DNA from: DASPXY01 sp038227745
Lineage (GTDB): Bacteria; Planctomycetota; Planctomycetia; Gemmatales; Gemmataceae
Direction of reading: 5' to 3'
Assembly (NCBI GenBank): GCA_038227745.1
Contig: JBBRPS010000271.1
Span: 1-11,851 of the forward strand
Length of the DNA: 11,851 nt
Part shown: one piece after another, positions 1 through 5,840 of the stretch
How positions within the stretch are numbered: position 1 is the stretch's first letter
How the letters are laid out: each line of letters starts with the position of its first letter
The notes under the pieces: model-generated
The model's input: only the letters and a program-made list of their open reading frames with translations
Told to the model about the DNA's origin: nothing
Database searches by the model: none
Translations under genes and position numbers: made by a program

Positions 1-87
1 ACCAGCCCGACGCGGCAGCGAGGGGTCCTGACACCAGCCCGAAGCGGCAGCGCGGGAGCCCTCGCTGGCGCTGCGGGCTTGTGTCAG
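1..87. repeat. GC-rich intergenic repeat: two direct copies plus one inverted copy
   Basis: Two direct copies of a roughly 25-bp unit start at 1 and 33 (both begin ACCAGCCCGA, then GCGGCAGCG). An inverted copy lies at about 59-80. The second direct copy and the inverted copy form a long hairpin: 28-52 pairs with 63-87 at 22 of 25 positions around a 10-nt loop. It lies just downstream of the pnkp stop codon, with no U-run on that strand. The unit resembles dispersed intergenic repeats I associate with Gemmata-type genomes; that link is from memory. Confidence 0.7.
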
Positions 88-88
88 A

Positions 89-110
89 ACTCGCCGCGCC
101 GAGTATTTTT
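89..110 (+). terminator. Possible weak plus-strand intrinsic terminator
   Basis: ACTCG (89-93) pairs with CGAGT (100-104) around a 6-nt loop and is followed by ATTTTT (105-110). The stem is only 5 bp, so this is weak. It would serve a plus-strand gene left of the window that converges on pnkp. On the minus strand the A-run precedes the hairpin, so it does not look like a pnkp terminator. Confidence 0.35.
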
Positions 111-128
111 AGTGGCCGACTCACCTTT

Positions 129-2711
129 TCACAGCCGCGGGTCGATCGGCTCGCTCTCCAGCGCCAGCACGCCGAAGCAGCACTCGTGAACGCGCCGCAG
201 CGGCTCGCGGCGCACGAACCGCTCCAGCCCCTCCACTCCCAGCGCGAACTCGCGCAGCGCCAGCGACCGCTTCGTCGCCAGGCCGCGCGCGCGCAGCCGC
301 TCCAGGTGCTCCGGCGCCGTGTACTCCGGGCCGTAGATGATGCGCAGGTACTCGCGGCCGCGGCACTTCACCGCCGGCTGCACCAACCCACGCCGCCCCG
401 TCGCCACGAACTCCAGCGGCTTGACCACCATGCCCTCCCCGCCCGCCGCGGTCAACCGCTCCCACCAATCCACGCCTTCCGCCTGGCTCGCCGCATCCGT
501 CACGTCCACGACCAGGTACGGCGTCGCCAGCAGCAGCCCGTCGCCGGCCCGGCACAGTTCGGTTAGCGTCTCCATGTGCCAGAGATGATCGCGGCCGACG
601 TGGACCGCGCCCTCCGTCGCCAGCAGGTGGAACGGCGCCAATTTGAGATCGTCCACGGAGCGTACCGGCCAGCAGTAACGGCGGTAGGCGTCCACGTAGC
701 GCCCCGCGCATTCGGCCCGCGCCTGGAAGCGGTCGCGCAGCGCCGCCGCGATCGGGTCGCGTTCGGCCGCCGGCGTCAGCGCCGCCTGGGCCTCGGCCAG
801 CGCCGCCTGCGCCGCCGCGCCCACCGGCGCGTACTGCCGGCGCAGCAGCTCCTGGGCCTTCGCCGACCACGGCATCAGCTCGCAGTCCAGGCAGGCCCAG
901 TCGGTCTGCAGCCGCCCCCAGAAGTCGGCCGCGTCCAGCGCCCGGCGCACGCGGGCCAGCAGTTCCGCCTCCGTGACTGCGTCGTCGAAGAAGCGCCGGC
1001 CCGTGCGCGTGCAGACGATGCCCGCCTCCTCCCCGGGGACGCCGAAGCGGCGCCGTGCGGCGTCGGCGTCGCGGCAGACGATGACGACGGCGCGCGAGCC
1101 CATGTGCTTCGCCTGGCAGACCACGCGCGGCACGCCCTCGTGGCGGAAGTCGGCGAACGCCTCGGCGGGGTGCTCCAGCAGGCCCGGCTCGCGGCTGGTG
1201 GCGCACGGGGCCATCGTCGGCGGCAGGTAGATCAGCCAGCGCGGGTCGGCGGCGAAACGGCTCATCACTTCCAGCGCCGCCGCCGCGTTCTCCGCGCGCA
1301 CCGTCACGCTGCCGCGCAGCCGCGTCACGATCCGCCGCTTGCCGGTGACGTCCTCCAGGTCGAGCAGGTCGTCGTGCCGCTGCTGCGCCGTCAGCGCGGA
1401 CGCCGCCTCCGCCGCGGGCAGGAAGGGCCGGGCCGGCGCCGCGTACTCGTGTGCGGCGGGGACGGACACCAGTTCCAGCTCGGGATAGCGCAGGGCGGTC
1501 AGCTTGCCGCCGAAGACGCAGCCGGTGTCGATGTCGATCGTGTGGTTCAGCCACTCCGGCTCGGGGACGGGCGTGTGGCCATAGACCACGACGGCGCGGC
1601 CGTGGTACTCCGCCGCCCAGTTGTGCCGCACCGGCAGGCCGAACTCGTCCGTCTCGCCGGTCGTCTCGCCGTACAGGGCGAACTGGCGCACCTTCCCCGA
1701 GCCGCGGCCCTGCATTTCCTCGCGCAGCCCGGCGTGGGCCACGACCAGCTTGCCGTCGTCGAGGACGTAATGGCTCACCAGACCGTCGAGGAAGTCGGCC
1801 AGGTCGCGGCAGAACGTGGGTCGGACGTCGTCCGGCAGGGCGGCGACCTCGGCGAGCGTGCGGTCCAGGCCGTGCGTGACTGCCACGTCCTTGCCGCGCA
1901 GCTTGCGCATCAGCTTCATGTCGTGGTTGCCCGGCACACAGAGGGCGGCCCCGGCCTCGACCATGCCGCGGACCAGCCGCACCGTGTCGAGGACGCGCGG
2001 CCCGCGGTCCACCAGGTCGCCGACGAATACCGCCTTTCGGCCCCCCGGATGGGCGTAAATCGCACCCGCCGCGCCGCCGGCCGGCGCGGCGGTCTTCCGA
2101 TAGCCGAGCGCCTCCAGCAGCCACTCCAGCTCGTCGCAGCAGCCGTGGACGTCGCCGATGACGTCGAACGGGCCGTGCTCGCCCTTGCGGTTGTTCCATA
2201 GCGGCTGGCGCTCGACGGTCGCCGCTTCGACCTCCTCCGGTGACGACAGCGTGAAGACGTGGCTGAAGCCCTCGCGCTTCAGGCCGCGCAGCGAGCGCCG
2301 CAGCTGCTGGCACTGCTGCCGCACCACGTGCGGGCCGAAGTCGCGATCCGCCCGGGCGCGGTTGCGCTCCTGGCACAGGCGCTCGGGCAGGTCGAAGACG
2401 ACCGCGACCGGCAGGCAGTGGTACTGCCGCGCCAGCGCCACCAGTGGCTTGCGCGCCTCGGGCTGGACGTTGGTCGCGTCCACGACCGTCAGGCGGCCGG
2501 CGGCCAGGCGGCGCGCGGCGATGAAATGCAGCACCGCGAAGGCGTCCACGGTCGCCGACTGGTCCGCCTCGTCGTCGCGCACCAGGCCGCGGCAGACGTC
2601 CGACGACAGCACCTCCGTCGCCTTGAAGTGCCGCCGCGCGAACGTGGACTTGCCGGACCCCGACGGGCCGACGAGGACGATCAGCGACAACTCCGGAATG
2701 GTCAACTGCAT
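129..2711 (-). CDS. pnkp: Polynucleotide kinase-phosphatase-ligase Pnkp (RNA repair)
   Basis: This 860-residue protein heals and seals broken RNA. The kinase domain (about 1-170) has a P-loop GPSGSGKST (15-23), then D38, R41, R116 and R120, at the same positions as catalytic residues known in Clostridium thermocellum Pnkp. The metallophosphatase domain (about 180-400) has GDVHG (D187, H189), GDLVDRG (231-237), GNHD (261-264), HAG (326-328) and GHTP (378-381). The ligase domain (about 460-860) has the AMP-accepting lysine K535 in QAKHMGSR, EGMVVKP (759-765) and a motif V-like block with K782. All three active sites look intact and the length is normal. The open frame runs far upstream, but ATG 2711 gives the family's usual N-terminus, with GGGAG about 10 nt upstream. 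It overlaps the hen1 stop by 10 bp, implying coupled translation and, in this family, a shared complex. Confidence 0.97.
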   Translation of the reverse strand: MQLTIPELSLIVLVGPSGSGKSTFARRHFKATEVLSSDVCRGLVRDDEADQSATVDAFAVLHFIAARRLAAGRLTVVDATNVQPEARKPLVALARQYHCLPVAVVFDLPERLCQERNRARADRDFGPHVVRQQCQQLRRSLRGLKREGFSHVFTLSSPEEVEAATVERQPLWNNRKGEHGPFDVIGDVHGCCDELEWLLEALGYRKTAAPAGGAAGAIYAHPGGRKAVFVGDLVDRGPRVLDTVRLVRGMVEAGAALCVPGNHDMKLMRKLRGKDVAVTHGLDRTLAEVAALPDDVRPTFCRDLADFLDGLVSHYVLDDGKLVVAHAGLREEMQGRGSGKVRQFALYGETTGETDEFGLPVRHNWAAEYHGRAVVVYGHTPVPEPEWLNHTIDIDTGCVFGGKLTALRYPELELVSVPAAHEYAAPARPFLPAAEAASALTAQQRHDDLLDLEDVTGKRRIVTRLRGSVTVRAENAAAALEVMSRFAADPRWLIYLPPTMAPCATSREPGLLEHPAEAFADFRHEGVPRVVCQAKHMGSRAVVIVCRDADAARRRFGVPGEEAGIVCTRTGRRFFDDAVTEAELLARVRRALDAADFWGRLQTDWACLDCELMPWSAKAQELLRRQYAPVGAAAQAALAEAQAALTPAAERDPIAAALRDRFQARAECAGRYVDAYRRYCWPVRSVDDLKLAPFHLLATEGAVHVGRDHLWHMETLTELCRAGDGLLLATPYLVVDVTDAASQAEGVDWWERLTAAGGEGMVVKPLEFVATGRRGLVQPAVKCRGREYLRIIYGPEYTAPEHLERLRARGLATKRSLALREFALGVEGLERFVRREPLRRVHECCFGVLALESEPIDPRL

Positions 2712-4105
2712 CGCTTGAAGACTCCCATCTGAGTCGGCGGACCGACCTCGGGGTCGTCCGGCCCCACCGGCAGGAACGCCACCGTGTAGCCGAAGCGCTC
2801 GCCGACGCGGACCGCCCAGGCGCGGAACTCGGCCCGCGTCCACTCGAAGCGGTGGTCGCGGTGACGGAACTTGCCTGCGGGCAGGGTGGCGAAGCGGACG
2901 TTGTATTCGGCGTTCGGCGTGGTCAGCACCACGGTGCCGGGCCGGGTACACTCGAACAGCACGCGCTCGAAGGCGCTGAGGCGCGGCGGGTCGAGGTGCT
3001 CGATCACCTCGACGACGGCCGCGGCGTCGTAGCCGGTCAGGCGGCGGTCGGCGTAGGTGAGCGAACCGTGCAGTAGCTGGACGCGCTGCCGCTGCTGCGG
3101 CGGCAGGCGGTCGAGGTGCAGCTTCTCGGCGGCGATCTCCAGGGCGCGGTGGGAGACATCCACACCGACGATTTCCTCGAAGTCGCGATGGCGGAGCAGC
3201 TCGCGCAGCAGCTTGCCCTCGCCGCAGCCCAGGTCGAGGACGCGCCGCGCCCCGCAGGATCGCAGTGCCGCGGTGACGGCCCCCAGGCGCTGCTCGTTGA
3301 GGCTGAGGCGCTCCTCGACGGTTTCCTCCTCGGCGGCGTGGGCTGCGGCAGCGGCGTCGGGGTCGGGCATCTCCTCGACCAGCCCGGCGATGGCGGCGCG
3401 GGTCAGGCGCGTTTGGTGCTTGAGGTAACGGTGGGCGATCAGGTCGCGCTCGGGATGGGCCGCCAGCCAGCCCTCGCCGTGGCGCAGCAATTTCTCGACC
3501 TCGGCCTGCTCGACCCAGTAATGCTTGTCGTCGTCCAGCACCGGCACGAGGACGTACAGGTGACTGAGCAGTTCGTGCAGCCGGCAGGTCGCTTCGAGGG
3601 CGACGGCGAAGTACGGACTCTCGCCCCACTCGGGGAAGTGGGGATCGAGCGGCAGACGGCGGGCGGCGACGGCATAGCCGAGCGGCTCGAAGAGGCGGCG
3701 CAGGATGGCCTCGCCGCCGCGGCACGGCAGCACGGGCAGGGCCGCCTGGAAGGGCAGAGGCGTGTCGGCCAGGTCAGGCCGTTCCTTGCTGCGGCCGGCG
3801 AGGGCACTGCCGAAGACCTGGGCGATGGCGACGCTCAGGAACGACGAGGCGACGTAAGGGCGGTCGTTGACGTATTGCTCCAGCGCCTGCCCCTCGCCGG
3901 GCGACCCTTGCCGGCCGCGGACCAGGCCGACCGGATCGACGTCCAGGAGGAGGGCGGCGGTGCAGCGCTCGGGGCGAGCCTCGGGGTAGAAGACGTGGGC
4001 CTGGCCGAAGGAGAGAGGGAACGACTGCGCGCGGGCAGGGTTCTTGTGGAGGAGGTAGCCCAGGTCGGTGGCGGGCGGGTGGGTGGTGGTGAGGGTCAGG
4101 AGCAT
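2702..4105 (-). CDS. hen1: Bacterial Hen1: RNA 3'-terminal ribose 2'-O-methyltransferase
   Basis: The 467-residue protein matches bacterial Hen1 in length and layout. The N-terminal half (about 1-240, starting MLLTLTTTHPPATDLGYLLH) is the Hen1-specific region that in this family binds Pnkp and activates its ligase. The C-terminal half is a SAM-dependent methyltransferase with DLGCGEGKLL (291-300). The metal-binding set is E366 and E369-H370 in EVIEH, plus H418 in HRDHRFEW, as in manganese-dependent Hen1. It methylates the 2'-OH at the 3' end of cleaved RNA before Pnkp seals it, protecting the repaired site from the same nuclease. I chose ATG 4105 because AAAGGA sits 9 nt upstream and the N-terminus is typical; an in-frame start at 4180 would add 25 unrelated residues. 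Translation may be controlled by the leader hairpin at 4111-4146. Confidence 0.96.
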   Translation of the reverse strand: MLLTLTTTHPPATDLGYLLHKNPARAQSFPLSFGQAHVFYPEARPERCTAALLLDVDPVGLVRGRQGSPGEGQALEQYVNDRPYVASSFLSVAIAQVFGSALAGRSKERPDLADTPLPFQAALPVLPCRGGEAILRRLFEPLGYAVAARRLPLDPHFPEWGESPYFAVALEATCRLHELLSHLYVLVPVLDDDKHYWVEQAEVEKLLRHGEGWLAAHPERDLIAHRYLKHQTRLTRAAIAGLVEEMPDPDAAAAAHAAEEETVEERLSLNEQRLGAVTAALRSCGARRVLDLGCGEGKLLRELLRHRDFEEIVGVDVSHRALEIAAEKLHLDRLPPQQRQRVQLLHGSLTYADRRLTGYDAAAVVEVIEHLDPPRLSAFERVLFECTRPGTVVLTTPNAEYNVRFATLPAGKFRHRDHRFEWTRAEFRAWAVRVGERFGYTVAFLPVGPDDPEVGPPTQMGVFKRCS

Positions 4106-4110
4106 CGGTC

Positions 4111-4146
4111 GTGTCCTTTCGGCCGGGCGTCTGCCGATAGGGACAC
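4111..4146 (-). promoter_or_regulatory. hen1 leader hairpin overlapping the Shine-Dalgarno sequence
   Basis: On the minus strand GTGTCC (4146-4141) pairs with GGACAC (4116-4111). TCGGC (4137-4133) pairs with GCCGA (4123-4119) above a small CTA/AA internal loop, leaving a 9-nt apical loop. The Shine-Dalgarno AAAGGA (4119-4114) falls across the inner loop and 3' arm, so folding would mask it. The pairing is directly visible; regulation is inferred. Confidence 0.45.
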
Positions 4147-4219
4147 GCGAGGCAGCCGCAGGTTCATCACTTCCGAGCAAGAGGGGAGGCGGCCTGTGCG
4201 GGCCTGGGCTGAGGCGGCG

Positions 4220-4660
4220 TCAAAAGCCGAGGAGGAACTGCGCCCCCGGACCGTCGAGCAGGAAGAGGCATTCGGCGAGGATGTCGCGGCCGATCAGGAC
4301 TTCGATGTTCGGCAGCGCGACGCCTAACTCGGTCACCACCAGCGTCGATCGGACAAACATCGGGCCGGCTATGCCCTTCGGGCCGCTCATGCTCAGGCTC
4401 ACCTTGAAAAGTTTGACGTTGACCACACCGGCGGCGGTATGGGTCCGGGCACTCCTGAAGCGGACCGCTCCGAGGGCTTGCAGCACACGGGGGGCGATAG
4501 CCGTGACATCGGAGCCCGTGTCAACGAGCGCGCGGGCCCGTTCCGGCCTGGGGATCACCGCCCCCCGACCGTGGAGGGCCGTGGCACGGTCGCCGTCCGC
4601 CCCGATCAGCACTTCGAGGGCCGGCCCGTCGGGGCTGGTGGCGAAGTTCAGGTGCGGCAT
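4220..4660 (-). CDS. Retropepsin-like aspartic protease
   Basis: This is a 146-residue, single-domain protein of the retropepsin-like (clan AA) aspartic protease type. It has the catalytic motif ALVDTGSDVTAI with D47, and a second conserved block LIGRDIL (122-128) near the C-terminus, as in viral and bacterial retropepsins. One catalytic Asp per chain implies that it works as a dimer. No signal peptide or membrane segment is visible, so a cytoplasmic location is likely. Residues 20-42 form a loop before the catalytic strand that I cannot assign. ATG 4660 has no clear Shine-Dalgarno but lies inside the end of the upstream 102-residue gene (13-bp overlap), which points to coupled translation. 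The substrate is unknown. Bacterial homologues are common next to small hypothetical genes, but I know of no established role for this pair. Confidence 0.82.
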   Translation of the reverse strand: MPHLNFATSPDGPALEVLIGADGDRATALHGRGAVIPRPERARALVDTGSDVTAIAPRVLQALGAVRFRSARTHTAAGVVNVKLFKVSLSMSGPKGIAGPMFVRSTLVVTELGVALPNIEVLIGRDILAECLFLLDGPGAQFLLGF

Positions 4661-4956
4661 GGCCAGCAGTACCAGGGGAGAAAGAGAATGCGCTCTTCCG
4701 TGCGGATTGCTTCCACGAGGAACGACTCGGGCAGGAACTTGGCGTAGCCGACCCGGACGGCGTCGTCCTCCGTCGGGAAGAGGCCGATGATCTCCTCGCC
4801 CTTGACGAGGACGAACTTGCCCTCGTGGCCCTCGGCGAGCAGGCGTGGCAACTCGCGGCGGAAGAAGTCCCACTCGCGGCACAGGGGATCCTCGGGGGGC
4901 AGGTCGGGCAACTCGGTGTAGTGTATCGTCCGGCGCAAGCGCACGGGTTCCGGCAT
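4648..4956 (-). CDS. Small protein of unknown function, partner of the retropepsin-like protease
   Basis: I do not recognise a named family for this 102-residue protein. Residues 1-20 are a short lead. Residues 24-44 look helical and end in LLAEGHEG. A beta-rich core follows: KFVLVKGEEIIGLF (47-60), then a helix with TEDDAVRVGYAKF and a strand FLVEAI (79-84). This pattern of a strand pair, a helix and a last strand resembles small DUF5678-like proteins, which is only a resemblance. The end is hydrophobic (LFLPWYCWPCRT) and is encoded partly in the overlap with the protease gene. The start at 4956 is well supported by AAGGAGG (4971-4965), 8 nt upstream. The tight pairing suggests that it is a partner, inhibitor or substrate of the protease; this is inference. 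An in-frame extension up to 5106 lacks such support. Confidence 0.75.
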   Translation of the reverse strand: MPEPVRLRRTIHYTELPDLPPEDPLCREWDFFRRELPRLLAEGHEGKFVLVKGEEIIGLFPTEDDAVRVGYAKFLPESFLVEAIRTEERILFLPWYCWPCRT

Positions 4957-5237
4957 GATTCGGCCCTCCTTCGCCCAGGATTCTACCCGAAGCGTGTCCT
5001 CGGATGCTGCGCCAACCTGCCAGGAGAACGAGCATGGCGAGAGTGGGTGGGACTGGCTCGAACAGCCGGCCTGACCCGTGGGCCGCGCCGCCCCGTTGCC
5101 CCTCACCCACGGCGGCGGTAAGATGCGGTGGCCTTCCCGTCCGCCCCCGAGAGCGTCTCCGGTGCGGCGGCGAGGTGGACCGCAAGGGGCGCAAGGTCGA
5201 GGACGAATAGCCGTCTGCCTCCCCGATCGGTGAAGTC
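4957..5237. other. Intergenic stretch with a tRNA-like remnant
   Basis: I see no supportable gene here. On the minus strand, 5110-5043 contains a 7-bp terminal stem (GTGGGTG with CACCCAC) and a T-arm-like element GGCTG-TTCGAGC-CAGTC that meets the tRNA T-loop consensus. The D-arm and anticodon arm cannot be built properly, and the span is only 68 nt. It may be a decayed tRNA or chance. Open frames here are short and do not look like protein families I know. Confidence 0.4.
4980..4985 (-). promoter_or_regulatory. Possible -10 element for the small-protein/protease unit
   Basis: TAGAAT on the minus strand (4985-4980) matches the sigma-70 -10 consensus at five of six positions. It would give a start site near 4973 and a leader of under 20 nt that just holds the AAGGAGG site. 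No convincing -35 hexamer is seen 16-18 nt upstream, so the call is tentative. Confidence 0.25.
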
Positions 5238-5422
5238 ATGGCAACCGTCTGATTCACGGCCGACCTGCACCTCGGCCACGGCAACATCATCCGCTACTGC
5301 CTGCGCCCTTTCCTGTCCCCAAAGGAGCAGGAGCAGGCGCTGCGCGACCGTCGCGGCAAATGGCGTGTCTCCGACGAGAGACCGGGCGCCGCCACGACAA
5401 CGCCCTCCTCGACGCCATAGCG
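5238..5422 (+). pseudogene. Broken 5' end of a calcineurin-like metallophosphoesterase gene
   Basis: From ATG 5238 the translation reads MATV-stop-FTADLHLGHGNIIRY, then C.RPFLSPKEQEQAL and GKWRVSDE. This is the N-terminus of a small calcineurin-like phosphoesterase, with the metal-binding D-x-H and a following GH. The codon after MATV (5250-5252) is TGA where the family has Trp, a one-base change from TGG. At 5376-5380 an extra GA in GACGAGAGACC shifts the frame, after which the plausible continuation ET-GRRHDNALLDAI is read in another frame to about 5422. Beyond that I can no longer follow the family: the GDxxD, GNHD and GHxH motifs of a whole enzyme are missing. The gene is therefore disabled three ways. 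Family expectations are from memory, not from a search. Confidence 0.7.
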
Positions 5423-5840
5423 TCTGCACTTCCGTCTGGGTCACTACACGCAGACCGCCAGGGATTTCTGGGAAGTCCTCGGGTGGAATTTCCACCACGG
5501 GGGCGAAAGAAGCTCCGCTGCCCTTGCCAACCCCTGGGACGCCGGAGGCACCTGGGCCGGCTGCTCGCATTCCGTAAGGCTTTTTTGGTTGGGGGTTGTG
5601 GCAAATACCACCCAGTCCGGACATTCTGGCACGACGGGTGCATCAGCAAAGGCATTCCGCTGAAGGCGACGAACCATCCTGTACTTCAGTCGCTGTCCTT
5701 CCGAAGGCCGCACCGGAGCGATTTGAGAAGGCCGCATTTCGTTGTTCTTCCGCATAAAGATTGTAGGAGCGCTGAGGAGAGGCGCTCTTGCCGACGCCTG
5801 GGGGTCGGGCGCGGGTCTGATGAGGCGAACGAGGTGAGAT
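5423..5840. other. Gene-poor stretch upstream of the efflux unit
   Basis: No gene can be supported. About 5575-5765 is clearly less GC-rich than its surroundings, with T- and A-runs, and translations in all frames lack a recognisable family. It may be foreign or decayed DNA following the broken phosphoesterase. Just upstream of the adaptor gene there is a weak promoter-like pair, TTGTTC (5742-5747) and TAGGAG (5764-5769) with 16-nt spacing, and a small hairpin (GAGCGC/GCGCTC around 5768-5788). Neither is strong. Confidence 0.4.

Noticed and set aside
576..2201. Plus-strand open frame of about 541 residues opposite pnkp
   Set aside because: It is a low-complexity Arg/Ala/Val/Gln shadow of pnkp codons.
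2712..3725. In-frame extension of pnkp upstream to give a protein of about 1198 residues
   Set aside because: The extra 338 residues are Arg/Pro-rich, lie antiframe within hen1 and show no domain; ATG 2711 gives the standard Pnkp N-terminus.
4106..4180. Earlier in-frame start for hen1 at 4180
   Set aside because: It adds 25 residues unlike the family, while ATG 4105 has a good ribosome site and the usual Hen1 start.
5103..5624. 173-residue minus-strand open frame over the broken phosphoesterase
   Set aside because: A short stretch (VVEIPPEDFPEIPGG) looks protein-like, but the rest is shadow of the pseudogene, and there is no recognised family or clear ribosome site.
5723..5728. TTGAGA as a -35 element for the adaptor gene
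   Set aside because: No acceptable -10 hexamer lies 16-18 bp downstream.
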